From the NCBI RefSeq assembly GCF_026650985.1, contig NZ_CP086239.1:1922001-1986000 (forward strand): a stretch of DNA of 64,000 bases, read 5' to 3'. The notes beneath the pieces are model-generated. The model was not told the origin of the DNA. It worked only from the letters and a program-made list of their open reading frames with translations, and ran no database searches. This document shows, in pieces, positions 44,160 through 53,826 of this stretch. Positions within the stretch are counted from its first letter, which is position 1, and each line of letters opens with the position of its first letter. Origin of the DNA: Clostridium estertheticum. Lineage in GTDB: Bacteria > Bacillota > Clostridia > Clostridiales > Clostridiaceae. The position numbers were made by a program, and so were the translations under genes.

Positions 44160-44495
44160 AAAAAATCATCTCCTAATTTTAATTAATAAGAGCCTAAAAT
44201 ATAACAATGATTTTTTTCATTAGTATCCCATCCTGTATATTATACGCAGGATAATAGAATCAAGTTTTACTTTTAATATAAACTATAATATAAATACTTT
44301 ATATAAAGTATTTATTAATTTATCATATTCTATTAATGTGTCTGTATTTAATTATACACAATACAGAAGATATTGGTGACTTTAGGAAAAAACCCACTAA
44401 AATAAAAGAAAATTTGTTTCTTGTTCCTGGGGACAGTGAATTTTCTCTATTCGAAGGTAGGTATAACCTAATCCAGTAAAATTAAAACAAAACAT
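44160..44495. other. Gene-free stretch
   Basis: Leader of the LRR gene followed by sequence that probably belongs to the degenerate group II intron on its right. Nothing else was recognised. Confidence 0.4.
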
Positions 44496-44654
44496 GATAA
44501 TCTCAAAAGGCTTGGTATTAATAATTACAAAGCTTGGGAATATGAGAACACAAGAAAAGGCTATTGGAAGATATCCAACAGCCCCATTTTAGCAAGAACT
44601 CTAACTAATAAATACCCAAATTCTTCATATACACTAGGAGAAATTTCATCTTGA
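44496..44654 (+). pseudogene. Group II intron maturase C-terminal remnant
   Basis: The frame encodes DNLKRLGINNYKAWEYENTR and KGYWKISNSPILARTLTNKY, ending at TGA 44652. KAxExxNTRKGYWxIxxSPIL is the conserved end of intron-encoded reverse transcriptase/maturase proteins. The rest of the intron is absent or unrecognisable. It sits at the left border of the GC-rich block. Confidence 0.75.
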
Positions 44655-44701
44655 GAAACTGTACAGTCTTCGCCGCTCAGGGTGTTCAACTCTAAAACCA
44701 A

Positions 44702-47281
44702 TCAATTCATATCATCCCGAAGCGCGTCAATAATATTTTCTTTTTTTATCTTGCTAATTGAATACAGCATTGTAATAAACACTACAAAGAACACGCTGAA
44801 CACGCTGATTGCCATACTGCCCCACGGGAATACAAAATCTATATTGTCCGCCCCGTCGATCATCCCTTTGTAAATCAGCCAAGAAGAGATTGACGCTATG
44901 GGAAGCCCGAAGAGCAACGCCTTGATGCCATAAAAGGCACACTCAAAATTCATCATTTTTTGGAAATCACGGTCAGACATCCCCACAGAGCGAAGCATGG
45001 CAAGTTCTCTCCGGCGCAGCTTGATATTAGTGGAAATCGTGTTGAACACATTAGCAACCGCAATCAGCGAAATCATAATGATAAAAGTATAAGCGAACAC
45101 GTTGGCAATGAATACGTAATTGCGGCTATCATCAAGCGCTTTATTCATATTGTACAGTTTATAATTGGATTTAATTCCCGCACCCTTAATCATCTTTTCC
45201 ATATCAGCCACCGATTTCGAGGAATTTTTAGACCTAAAGGTCAAGCCCTTATTAACCACATGGGTATCGGAGGTTTCAAACTTCTCTTTGAGTGAATAGG
45301 GGACTATTACCCTAAAAAAGAACGGATTCTTCGATCCGGAGTTTCCTATGAGTGGGAGTGTATCAGGCGGCACGGTATTGACAAACGTAATGCTTACATT
45401 TCGCCCCTGCTTTATCTTCGGCTTGCCATTTATTTCGGGAGCGATGGTAAAATTCTTGGAAGAACTCTTGAACATATCAATAAGATTGTCAACCTCCTGA
45501 TTGCTTTTCATTTGGCCTGTCATTTTGGCAACGGCGATCATTTTCGCATTTTGCCCGGTATATTCCTCTGCATGCAAACCCAAGCCTTTGATAATATTCA
45601 TATAGGTGCTGTCATCAAGAAACTGGATTTCCATTGGCAGATTAACCGTTTTGTCCTGGAAATTATAACCCGCGTATTTCCGATAGCGGTCTGAAAAGTT
45701 GCTTGCTTTAACCGTGCATGAATACTTCATAAGCGCTTGATACGAGCTTTCGTAAACATCGTCGGCGGTTCTTAGTTTATCATAAAGCGGCAACATTTTG
45801 CTATCATCTATGTCCTGCGTGACCAAACCGATGTCATAGGTAGTAAACACTACTGCCCGCTTTGACGTCTGCTTCAGATCTGTTACAAAAGCACTGGTCG
45901 ATATAAACAGCACTACGCTTAAAACAAGTGATAGCACAATGCTGCGATATCGTTTCTTGTTTCTTTTAAAATTCCTTAGAGCAAGGGTTCCCTCCAAACC
46001 GTAAATACGCTGCGCCAGTTTTGACGTTTTCACGGCTTTGGATTCAACTTTGACCTCGCTTGTCTGGCGAATACTCTCCATAACGGGAGTGCTTGCGGCC
46101 TTCCTGGCCGGGATATAGGCCGAAATCAAAATCGTAACCATGCTGACCGCCGCCGCAACGACAATTACGGGGATGGACACTGTCAAAGTTAAAGGTACGT
46201 CGCTGTACATAATGTTCCCGAAATTCCCGGCGACAACGGAAATCACAAGCCTGATACTGCCTATGCCGACAATAACGCCAATAGGTATGCCGATCGCACC
46301 AATGCAAAGTCCCTCAAACAGCACCGAATTTCGCAGCTGCCTCGCTGTGGCTCCCACCGATGAGAGAATCCCGAACTGGTGTGTGCGTTCGTTCAGTGAT
46401 ATGTTGAACGAATTATAAATCAGAAAAATTGAGCCTATCATTATCAAGGCAACCAAGATGCCACCAATCGAGTACAGAATCGTGTTGAACAACTTATCCT
46501 CCGAAAGACCCATGAAGCGCAACACATTATCGTTAAAGACATAGCTATGGCTTCCCGCTGTGCTTCTTGCATAAGCGTGAACATCACGCGGGTTTTTAAG
46601 CGTGACAAATAAGTTTAAGCTGTCCGCTTTGTCTTGTGCATCTGCTTTCGTTATCAAGGTATATCCCGGCGCGGAATATTCCTCAAAGCTTGGTCTTTGG
46701 CAGATACCGACAACCGTGTAAGTTCTCTTGCCTTTTGGCATAAGAGTTTCTTTCCCGGAAATGTAAGGGGAGTGTTGACCGAGATTTTTGTTGCCATTCA
46801 TGCGGCTTCCGATAGCAAGTGAAAGCTTGTCACCCTCCGCGAATTTAACGCCGCCGTTTGCTTCGACGCTCATCGAAACAAGAATCTCCCCACTGTTTTT
46901 CGGCAATCTACCTGAAACCAGGGTTATTGGCAAAGTATCAAAGGCTTCCTTGCTAAATCCGGCTATAGAAAGATATGGTTTGTTGGGGTTTTTCCCTCCC
47001 TCAAGTTTTACGTAGCCGATATTTTCAAATGTTGCGGTGTTGTAAGCTTCATTGTCGAGAGTTCGTTCTTGTGCGAAAGAGGAATCAACATTCAAATACT
47101 CCACGTGCCAACCGCCGTATTTCTGGGCCGCTCCGTTTGCCAGATAGTTCAGCAGCGAAACGCCAAAGGTGGCTACGGCCGTGATCATGGCAGCGGACAG
47201 AACAACTCCGATAATCGTGACAATTGTCCGTGTGCGGCTCTTTTTCATGCCTTGCAGAGTAACTTTGTTGAAAATGTTCAT
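44702..47281 (-). CDS. ABC transporter permease with two FtsX domains
   Basis: An 859-residue membrane protein. An N-terminal span (residues about 18-40) precedes a large extracellular domain. The first FtsX block follows (about 270-410: IGGILVALIMIGSIFLIYNS, FGILSSVGATARQLRNSVLF), then a central span and second outer domain, and a C-terminal FtsX block (about 730-855: VFAYTFIIMISLIAVANVFN, ELAMLRSVGMSDRDFQKMMN). Such permeases, with a dedicated ATPase and a two-component system, usually export or sense antimicrobial peptides or lipoproteins. Its ATG overlaps the ATPase stop (ATGA). The DNA is GC-rich (34 of 60 in 47161-47220, against 13 of 60 in 43201-43260). Confidence 0.9.
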   Translation of the reverse strand: MNIFNKVTLQGMKKSRTRTIVTIIGVVLSAAMITAVATFGVSLLNYLANGAAQKYGGWHVEYLNVDSSFAQERTLDNEAYNTATFENIGYVKLEGGKNPNKPYLSIAGFSKEAFDTLPITLVSGRLPKNSGEILVSMSVEANGGVKFAEGDKLSLAIGSRMNGNKNLGQHSPYISGKETLMPKGKRTYTVVGICQRPSFEEYSAPGYTLITKADAQDKADSLNLFVTLKNPRDVHAYARSTAGSHSYVFNDNVLRFMGLSEDKLFNTILYSIGGILVALIMIGSIFLIYNSFNISLNERTHQFGILSSVGATARQLRNSVLFEGLCIGAIGIPIGVIVGIGSIRLVISVVAGNFGNIMYSDVPLTLTVSIPVIVVAAAVSMVTILISAYIPARKAASTPVMESIRQTSEVKVESKAVKTSKLAQRIYGLEGTLALRNFKRNKKRYRSIVLSLVLSVVLFISTSAFVTDLKQTSKRAVVFTTYDIGLVTQDIDDSKMLPLYDKLRTADDVYESSYQALMKYSCTVKASNFSDRYRKYAGYNFQDKTVNLPMEIQFLDDSTYMNIIKGLGLHAEEYTGQNAKMIAVAKMTGQMKSNQEVDNLIDMFKSSSKNFTIAPEINGKPKIKQGRNVSITFVNTVPPDTLPLIGNSGSKNPFFFRVIVPYSLKEKFETSDTHVVNKGLTFRSKNSSKSVADMEKMIKGAGIKSNYKLYNMNKALDDSRNYVFIANVFAYTFIIMISLIAVANVFNTISTNIKLRRRELAMLRSVGMSDRDFQKMMNFECAFYGIKALLFGLPIASISSWLIYKGMIDGADNIDFVFPWGSMAISVFSVFFVVFITMLYSISKIKKENIIDALRDDMN

Positions 47282-47961
47282 GGTCTCACCCTCTCGTCTC
47301 GCACTACTTTTCCATCTGATATACCGATAATTCGGTCTGCTTGCATGGCAATATTTTCGTCATGCGTGACGAGGAGCAGGGTCTGACTATATTTTTTATT
47401 GCTTTCTTTCAGCAGCTTAATGATTTCATGTCCATTTCGGCTGTCCAAACTGCCCGTAGGTTCGTCGGCAAGCATGACCGCGGGGGCGTTCATCAACGCG
47501 CGTCCTATGGAAACGCGCTGTTGCTGACCGCCCGAAAGCTGATTGGGTAAATGCGTTTTGCGGTCTTTTAGACCAAGCAGTTCGAGCAAGTCATTCAGAC
47601 GTTCCTCGTTGACCTTGCGCTTGTCCATCAGGATAGGCAAGGTGATATTTTCCACCACAGTTAGGGTAGGAATGAGGTTGTGAAACTGGTAAATCAGTCC
47701 GACCTGCCGCCTGCGGAAGATTGCGAGTTTTTCATTGTTTTTGGCATATACATCCTGACCGTCCAAATATACCTTTCCGCTTGTCGGCACGTCCACGCCG
47801 CCGATGATGTGAAGCAATGTGGATTTGCCTGAGCCTGAGGAGCCTATGATTGCAGTAAACTCCCCCTTTTCGATTGTAAGCGAAACATGGTCAAGCGCGG
47901 TAACTTGGTTTTCGCCCTTGCCGTAGATTTTGCATAAATTTTCAATTTTTAAAAACTCCAT
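47278..47961 (-). CDS. ABC transporter ATPase (MacB/LolD type)
   Basis: A 227-residue ATPase. The ATG at 47961 (MEFLKIENLCKIYGKGEN) follows GAAAGGAGACTC; an in-frame ATG 21 bases earlier overlaps that site and is rejected. All motifs are present: Walker A GSSGSGKSTLLHIIGG, Q-loop YQFHNLIP, signature LSGGQQQRVSIGRAL, Walker B VMLADEPTGSLD and H-loop LLVTHDENIA. It powers the 44702-47281 permease, with which it overlaps by 4 bases. Part of the GC-rich block. Confidence 0.95.
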   Translation of the reverse strand: MEFLKIENLCKIYGKGENQVTALDHVSLTIEKGEFTAIIGSSGSGKSTLLHIIGGVDVPTSGKVYLDGQDVYAKNNEKLAIFRRRQVGLIYQFHNLIPTLTVVENITLPILMDKRKVNEERLNDLLELLGLKDRKTHLPNQLSGGQQQRVSIGRALMNAPAVMLADEPTGSLDSRNGHEIIKLLKESNKKYSQTLLLVTHDENIAMQADRIIGISDGKVVRDERVRP

Positions 47962-48043
47962 TATGTGAGTCTCCTTTCTCATGGTTTACCCATATAATAG
48001 CATCTTCAACTTACATTTCTGTGACTTTCAGGTGAGAGATTAG

Positions 48044-49033
48044 TCACTTTGGGAAACGAATGGCAAATATCGCGCCGCCCTGCTGGTGATTTTTTGCGGT
48101 AATCGTCCCTCCCTGCCGTGTTATAATCATCTTGCAGAGAGAAAGTCCAATCCCGTATCCTGTAGCGTTTGGGTTTTTTCCACGATAAAACCTGTCAAAC
48201 AGGCAGGGTAAATCTTCTTTTTCAAAGCCCCCGCCGCTATCGTGGATGGCAATCTCGGTAAATAGTAGGTTGTCCGTGCAAATAATCTCAATCTTCCCGT
48301 TCTCGCCTGCGCTCTCCATGCAATTTTTGAGGATGTTTTGAATTGCTTCCGAAAGCCAACCTGAATCGCCTTGAATAATCATCCCTTTTGGTGCATCTAT
48401 TTGAAAATCAATATCGTGCAGTTCCATTGGGATTAGAAACGGGCGAAGCGCGGCGCTTATCAAGTTGTTTGCATCTATCTGCTCGCTTTTGAACACCACA
48501 ATGCCCGCGTCCAAGCGTGATAATTTCAATAGGGAAGTAATCAGCCAATCCATCCGCACAAGCAATTCCTCTGTTTCCCGCACAAATGTTTTCCGCTGGT
48601 TTTCATCAGGGTTATTCGCTAACAATGACAGAATGAGGTTAACGGATGTGAGCGGGGTTCGGAGTTGGTGGGCTATGTCGGCCAAGGAATCGGCAAGATG
48701 TTCTTTTTCTTTTTTCAGCACGTCGTTTTGCTCCCGAATGCGCAATGTCATTTTTGTTATCTCGCTGTGCAGAATGGAAAGTTCGCCCTCGTCCGATTCA
48801 CCAATATACAGATGGTCAGCATTATGAAGCACAAGATCGATTTGATCTGAAATCCGTGCAATGCTTTTGTATCGAGCTTTGGTAAACGCGAAAAACGCTG
48901 TGCCAAAGGCGACGACAGAAACAATGGCAAGTATTCCCGCCGCAGTATTTATTGCAAATCCCAGCATTACAGCGGCGGTGGCCATTAAGGAGAATAAAAT
49001 GACAAACTGCCGAAACTCTCTATTCCGAAGCAT
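48044..49033 (-). CDS. Sensor histidine kinase
   Basis: A 329-residue protein with two N-terminal membrane segments (about residues 10-28 and 32-50) and almost no extracellular loop, as in intramembrane-sensing kinases. A short linker precedes the H-box (DSLADIAHQLRTPLTSVNLI, phospho-acceptor His122), then the N-box (ILKNCMESA), G1 (IHDSGGGFEKEDL) and G2 (GYGIGLSLCKMI). Its start overlaps the regulator gene by 14 bases, so translation is coupled. Together with the downstream ABC genes it forms an antimicrobial-peptide-response-like module. Confidence 0.93.
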   Translation of the reverse strand: MLRNREFRQFVILFSLMATAAVMLGFAINTAAGILAIVSVVAFGTAFFAFTKARYKSIARISDQIDLVLHNADHLYIGESDEGELSILHSEITKMTLRIREQNDVLKKEKEHLADSLADIAHQLRTPLTSVNLILSLLANNPDENQRKTFVRETEELLVRMDWLITSLLKLSRLDAGIVVFKSEQIDANNLISAALRPFLIPMELHDIDFQIDAPKGMIIQGDSGWLSEAIQNILKNCMESAGENGKIEIICTDNLLFTEIAIHDSGGGFEKEDLPCLFDRFYRGKNPNATGYGIGLSLCKMIITRQGGTITAKNHQQGGAIFAIRFPK

Positions 49034-49706
49034 GCTCGCACCCCAATCTATACCCTGTCCCGCGAACGGTCAGAATTATTTGCGGGCTTGCTGGGTTGTT
49101 CTCTATCTTCTCCCGTAAGCGTTTGATGTACACGGTCAATGTATTATCATTAACAAACTCACCCGCCGCATCCCACAATTCGTCAAGTAGCCTGCCCCTC
49201 GTGATAATACTTTTGGGGCTTCCAATAAACACTAAGAGCAAGCGGTATTCTAATGCTGAAAGGAAAACCTCGTTGCCGCTTTTTTTCACAACGCCACTTG
49301 CCGTATCGACATAAAGCCCGCGGATTTCAAAAGCCGCCCCAGAACGCCCGCTTTTTCGCAGGGCGGTTCTAATTCGCGCAATCAATTCACGCGGACGAAA
49401 AGGCTTGGTGATATAGTCATCTGCGCCCATGTTCAGTCCTGTAACAACACTTGCTTCGTCGCCGGAAGCCGTCAGAAAGATAACGGGAACATCTTGCGTT
49501 TCTTTGATTTCCGTGCAAACTGTAAAGCCATTTCCATCAGGCAAAGAAATATCAATCAACGCCAAGTCAAATTTATTCCCAGCAAGTGCTTCAATGGCTT
49601 TACTCCGCGTAGGGACGTGAGTGACTGTAAATCCCTCCGAGCGGAGCAAAAGCACAAGGTTTTTAGCGATTGCCTTATCGTCCTCAACCAAAAATATACG
49701 TTTCAT
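49020..49706 (-). CDS. OmpR-family response regulator
   Basis: A 228-residue protein. The receiver (1-118) has FLVEDDKAIAKNL, phospho-acceptor Asp52 in ALIDISLPDGNG, the Thr of LTAS and YITKPF. The winged-helix DNA-binding domain (about 130-225) includes LSALEYRLLLVFIGSPKSII, VNDNTLTVYIKRLREKIENN and ILTVRGTGYRL. It likely controls the adjacent ABC genes. Start overlaps the stop of a 42-codon gene (ATGA). Confidence 0.95.
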   Translation of the reverse strand: MKRIFLVEDDKAIAKNLVLLLRSEGFTVTHVPTRSKAIEALAGNKFDLALIDISLPDGNGFTVCTEIKETQDVPVIFLTASGDEASVVTGLNMGADDYITKPFRPRELIARIRTALRKSGRSGAAFEIRGLYVDTASGVVKKSGNEVFLSALEYRLLLVFIGSPKSIITRGRLLDELWDAAGEFVNDNTLTVYIKRLREKIENNPASPQIILTVRGTGYRLGCEHASE

Positions 49707-49831
49707 TTATTTTCACCATCCTTTACTTTACTGCTCCTATATCGTCCGTCAGCCGGTTTTTCAGTGTCAGCATAAACAAACCCTGTGATTTCCCAAATCT
49801 TGGCGGCTTTTTTTGTCGTTATATAATTCAC
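49703..49831 (-). CDS. Very small HTH-protein remnant heading the regulator operon
   Basis: A 42-codon frame from a GTG at 49831 with GGAGG 8 bases upstream: VNYITTKKAAKIWEITGFVY and ADTEKPADGRYRSSKVK. The start matches the MxYxSTKEAAEKWGIS helix-turn-helix found in small Firmicute proteins, and DTEKPADGR matches their C-terminal part. The middle, with the recognition helix, is missing in frame. It overlaps the response-regulator start by 4 bases, so it may serve mainly as a translated leader. Confidence 0.55.
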   Translation of the reverse strand: MNYITTKKAAKIWEITGFVYADTEKPADGRYRSSKVKDGENK

Positions 49832-49997
49832 GCATAACACCTCCATAACTCTATTGTATTTATTTTCACAGAAATTTACAAGCTGGGGTATAAAACAAAA
49901 AATACAGGTCAGATTATTTCTGCTCCTGTGGTTTTTCTTTTACCCGATGAGCCATGCCCCTACAATGTAATAGAAGAAGTCAATATTAAGAGAAAGA

Positions 49998-50096
49998 ATG
50001 AAAATGGATATGGAACTAAAGGACTATAGCCCAAGGACCATAAAAAACTATATCGTCCACGTTAAGCCATATATTTCTAAAACTCTAATAGATTAA
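49998..50096 (+). pseudogene. Tyrosine recombinase N-terminal scrap
   Basis: The frame MKMDMELKDYSPRTIKNYIV, HVKPYISKTLID matches the SAM-like N-terminal domain of XerC/D- and integron-type integrases (LxxxGYSPKTIxxYxxHV). The catalytic domain is missing. It lies at the right border of the GC-rich block, which suggests the block arrived with a mobile element. Confidence 0.6.
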
Positions 50097-50170
50097 ATAT
50101 ATGTGGTGTTGAAACGATCCGTGAAAAAACAGCTACAAGACAGTATTTTCCATTTTTGATGAACTATAAA

Positions 50171-50479
50171 TCAAAAACGAACTACTATTATTAGGTATTC
50201 ATGAGGAAATTTAGATTTTTCTACTGTATGGTTAATTTCAAGTCTAAAAGCATACGAACTGGCTTTTCGTAAATGCCAAGGCGATGATACAATAACTGCT
50301 GTTCTCAATCCTCTATCTTTCATAATTTTCTTTGAGTTTACTAAGTTTTCATATGTACCCTTTGCAAGTTTTTCACGGATTATACTGCAATTAGGCACTT
50401 CTAATTCAATCAAGGTTTGTGCTATGATATCTGCCTCAACATAGTTATTAGCGACTGCCGCACCAGTGCAAATAATCAC
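50171..50479 (-). pseudogene. YdcF/DUF218-like protein, N-terminally truncated
   Basis: The 102 residues start with MIICTGAAVANNYVEADIIA and contain TLIELEVPNCSIIREKLAKG, TYENLVNSKKIMKDRG and VIVSSPWHLRKASSYAF. DUF218 proteins have exactly this second half (E.S.nT.EN...; TS..H..RA). The N-terminal AIVVLGGG-type half and membrane span are missing. It is divergent from the SecA2-like gene. A partial gene is the best reading. Confidence 0.6.
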
Positions 50480-50624
50480 TTCAACATACCTTCTCTTGTC
50501 TTTCTTTTATTCTTGTACGTTCATCCAACTCTACGTATATCCACTTTACGGTAATAATAGTATAATAAAGCATATAGCTTACATAGTGGCTATAAAATAT
50601 GATGTAGTTAGTGAGGTAGTATAT

Positions 50625-53030
50625 ATGGCAAAGAGTATGTTAAAAAAGATTGAAGATTTATCTAGTAAAGCTGAATACAATGACTATAAAAAGATTGTAG
50701 ATGAGATAAATCATATTAAATTTAACTCTTTAAACAAGGAGAAACTTTTATATAAATCAATAGAACTGAAAATAAAGGTTTCACAAGGAGTTTGTATTGA
50801 TGAAATAATGATACAAGCCTTCGCACTTGTAAAAAAAGCAATTAGAATCGCCTTAGGCTTTGAGGCTTATGATGAGCAAATAATAGCTGGTATTGCAATG
50901 CATAGAGGAAGGCTTATTGAAATGCAGACCGGGGAAGGTAAAACAATAGCTGCAGTATTTCCTGCATATCTAAATGCACTTTCTGGCCTTGGTTGCCACA
51001 TTCTTACTTTTAATGATTATCTTGCAGCTCGTGACGCAGTGTGGATGGGTCCAATATATGAAATGCTTGGGCTTACGGTAGGTTTTGTGCAGGATAATAT
51101 GAAAACGCAGGATAAACAAAAGGCTTATTTATGTGATGTTACTTATATAACAGCAAAAGTAGCTGGATTTGATTATCTAAGAGACTCAATTTGTTATGAA
51201 AAAAGCGAATGTATCCAGCGTCCCTTTAATTTTGTTATTGTGGATGAAGCGGACTCTATAATAATTGATGAAGCAAAAATACCATTTGTAATTGCAGCAG
51301 GAGGATATCAAAATGATAATACTCTTTCGCCGACTATGGATATTATAAAAGGGCTGAAACCTAAAATTCATTATGACAAGGATGAGTATGAAAGAAATGC
51401 ATTTCTAACAGAAATAGGATTAAACCTTGTGGAAGCGCAACTATGTTGTGATAATCTATACTCTGATGAAAATATTAAATTGCTTAATGAAGTACATAAT
51501 ACACTTTATGCAGAAGTTATATTAAAAAAGGACATAGATTATATTGTACGAGATAATAAAATTGAAATGGTAGATGAATTTACTGGGCGTATAGCAGAAA
51601 ATAGGCATTGGCCAGATCAGATTCAAGAAGCTCTTGAGGCTAAGGAAAAACTTGAGTTTAAATCCAAGGGGAGAATTATGAATCAGATAACTCTTCAAAG
51701 TTTTATTATGCTTTATAAAAAAGTTGCTGGAATGACAGCCACAGCTATGGATTCTGCTGAGGAGATTAGCGAGTTTTATGGGCTTGAAGTGTTTGTTATC
51801 CCTTCACATGTACCTTGCAACAGAATAGATTATCCAGATGTAATCTTCACTCATAAGGAAGCAAAGTATAAGGCTTTAATAAATGAGATTACAAGAGTAC
51901 ATGCAACTGGGCAACCTATTTTAATTGGAAATTCAAGTGTATTGGAATCAGATTACTTGGCACTAAAATTAAAAAAGATTGGTATTGAGTGCCAGATCTT
52001 AAATGCTAAAAATGATGAGCTAGAAGCAGAAATCATTGAACAGGCAGGCGTAATAGGTGCAGTTACTGTTTCAACTAATATGGCTGGAAGAGGTGCTGAC
52101 ATAAAATTAGGTGGAACAAAATGCGAAAGTAGAGATAAGGTTATTGCCTTAGGTGGATTGTACGTTATTGGGACAAATAGATACGAGAGTAGGCGTATTG
52201 ATAAGCAACTTAGAGGTAGGGCTGGTCGTCAAGGTGATGTTGGCATGTTCAGGTTCTTTATAAGCTTAGAAGACGATTTGATTAAAAAGTATGGGATTGA
52301 TAAGATAATCCCTGCATATATTAGACCAAAAAATCAAGAAGAACCAATTGATGACCCTAGAATAGCACGTAAGATAGACCAGGTACAGAGAATTATTCAA
52401 GGTCAGAATTCTGATTTACGTAGAGCTCTATGGAAATACTCTTCATTATTAGAAAGTCATCGGCTCCAGGTATACCGTAGGCGGTTGGAGATACTAGAGG
52501 ATATTGATCCCCTTAATGTTCTAGAAAATGAAAATCAAAAACTTTATGAAAAATTAAATACACTATTTGGTGAAAAATGTATAAATAAACTTGAAAAACA
52601 AGTGGCTTTATATAATATAGATGAAAGCTTTGCTAATTACCTGGCTGAGGTAGTCATTATTCAAGAGGGTATAAATTTAAACATCATTGGCGGTAAAAAC
52701 CCTCTTAGGGTACTTCAAAGAGAAACAAATTTATGCTTTAATTCTTTGCAGCAGGACATATTAGAAAATATTTTAATAGATTTTACCAATATGGAATTAT
52801 CAGAAAGTGGACTCTTAAGTTTACACGAGCGAATAGAACCACCTACCTCGACTTGGACTTATCTTGTTAAAGACAATGCTATTATGGATTCGCTTAGTTC
52901 GATACTAACCGGAAGTTTAGGTGGTGGAAGTGTTCATATTGCAACATTTGCAGGAGCCCCTATTGTATCTATAATAGGATTCATTAAAAAAAATTCAATA
53001 TCTATAAGAAATAAATTTAAATTCAAATAA
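50625..53030 (+). CDS. secA2: Accessory SecA-type preprotein translocase ATPase (SecA2-like)
   Basis: SecA2 proteins drive export of a subset of proteins through SecYEG. The ATG at 50625 (MAKSMLKKIE) follows GTGAGGTAG. The 801-residue protein has the DEAD-motor motifs: RLIEMQTGEGKT (Walker A, about 96-107), HILTFNDYLAARDA, DVTYITAKVAGFDYLRDSI and FVIVDEADSIIIDEA. It also has VAGMTATA, the second motor domain VSTNMAGRGADIKLGG and GGLYVIGTNRYESRRIDKQL RGRAGRQGD. The C-terminal part is divergent and lacks the Zn-binding tail of housekeeping SecA. No SecY2 or glycosyltransferase lies nearby, so the substrate is unknown. The symbol is a family label. Confidence 0.85.
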   Translation: MAKSMLKKIEDLSSKAEYNDYKKIVDEINHIKFNSLNKEKLLYKSIELKIKVSQGVCIDEIMIQAFALVKKAIRIALGFEAYDEQIIAGIAMHRGRLIEMQTGEGKTIAAVFPAYLNALSGLGCHILTFNDYLAARDAVWMGPIYEMLGLTVGFVQDNMKTQDKQKAYLCDVTYITAKVAGFDYLRDSICYEKSECIQRPFNFVIVDEADSIIIDEAKIPFVIAAGGYQNDNTLSPTMDIIKGLKPKIHYDKDEYERNAFLTEIGLNLVEAQLCCDNLYSDENIKLLNEVHNTLYAEVILKKDIDYIVRDNKIEMVDEFTGRIAENRHWPDQIQEALEAKEKLEFKSKGRIMNQITLQSFIMLYKKVAGMTATAMDSAEEISEFYGLEVFVIPSHVPCNRIDYPDVIFTHKEAKYKALINEITRVHATGQPILIGNSSVLESDYLALKLKKIGIECQILNAKNDELEAEIIEQAGVIGAVTVSTNMAGRGADIKLGGTKCESRDKVIALGGLYVIGTNRYESRRIDKQLRGRAGRQGDVGMFRFFISLEDDLIKKYGIDKIIPAYIRPKNQEEPIDDPRIARKIDQVQRIIQGQNSDLRRALWKYSSLLESHRLQVYRRRLEILEDIDPLNVLENENQKLYEKLNTLFGEKCINKLEKQVALYNIDESFANYLAEVVIIQEGINLNIIGGKNPLRVLQRETNLCFNSLQQDILENILIDFTNMELSESGLLSLHERIEPPTSTWTYLVKDNAIMDSLSSILTGSLGGGSVHIATFAGAPIVSIIGFIKKNSISIRNKFKFK

Positions 53031-53197
53031 TAAATACACATTATTCTTTTAACCTGTGTATTCTCGTAGGTTTATTATTTGAACTTATTACTTGGAGGAA
53101 TAGCGATATTTGTGGTAGTGAGCACAGACATTAATATATATTTGATCATTTTTTATTGTCTTAAAATATTTATTGATATACTAAAAATATTTTTTGA

Positions 53198-53626
53198 TCA
53201 AAATTTACTACGCAAATATATGCCAACTCCAAGTTGTAAGATGCTATTTATGAATATATATCCAACAATTATATAAGCATAATTATTCATTCCAAAAAAA
53301 GAAAGTACGCAACCTGCTATCATTCCCAAAACTAGCATTACATCCGTTGTGATACTAGCTGATTTACCAGCTATAAACTGGTTTCTCTCATCTGAAATTG
53401 CATTATTAAATTGTTGTGAAGCTTTATCATTTTTTTCATCGCGCTGTAGTTTAAGTGCACCTAACAAAAATACAATTCCAACTGCAATTAACTCAAACCC
53501 AACTCTGAGCATTCTATAATAAATTACACCGTCATTCTGAAATATAGCCCCTACTATTATAAATACTAGACCCCATAAAGCAATCATACCATAGAAAAAA
53601 GTCGTTTTAATTTGTCTCGTATTCAT
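53198..53626 (-). CDS. Small membrane protein paired with an XRE regulator
   Basis: A 142-residue protein with four membrane segments (about residues 8-28, 36-58, 92-112 and 118-138) around a soluble middle (LQRDEKNDKASQQFNNAISD, ERNQFIAGKSA). The DERN motif between two TM pairs is typical of a family commonly encoded next to small XRE regulators. The start overlaps the regulator's stop by 4 bases. Function is unknown. Confidence 0.75.
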   Translation of the reverse strand: MNTRQIKTTFFYGMIALWGLVFIIVGAIFQNDGVIYYRMLRVGFELIAVGIVFLLGALKLQRDEKNDKASQQFNNAISDERNQFIAGKSASITTDVMLVLGMIAGCVLSFFGMNNYAYIIVGYIFINSILQLGVGIYLRSKF

Positions 53627-53826
53627 ATATTACTCTCCTCATATATAAAAATTTCTTCAACATTCATTTTAAAATATCTTGCAATTTTAAAAGCAAGAAT
53701 AATAGATGGATTATATCTTCCATTTTCAAGCGAACCTATTGTTTGTCTTGATACTTGCAAAATTTCTGCTAATTCTTCTTGCTTAACCCCTCTCTGTTTT
53801 CTTAACTCTTCAAGTCTATTTTTCAT
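53623..53826 (-). CDS. Small XRE-family regulator
   Basis: A 67-residue protein consisting of one Cro/CI helix-turn-helix: NRLEELRKQRGVKQEELAEI, LQVSRQTIGSLENGRYNPSI and a short tail (ARYFKMNVEEIFIYEE). This is the compact YozG-like type, which usually represses its own two-gene operon with the membrane protein downstream. Ribosome binding site GGGGAGTACCAAGAA. Confidence 0.92.
   Translation of the reverse strand: MKNRLEELRKQRGVKQEELAEILQVSRQTIGSLENGRYNPSIILAFKIARYFKMNVEEIFIYEESNI

Noticed and set aside
44960-49775. Several plus-strand frames of 60-120 codons in the GC-rich block
   Set aside because: Higher GC gives fewer chance stops; all are opposite well-supported transporter and regulator genes.
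53079-53276. 65-codon plus-strand frame after the SecA2-like gene
   Set aside because: No ribosome binding site, overlaps the convergent membrane protein gene, hydrophobicity only reflects AT-rich DNA.
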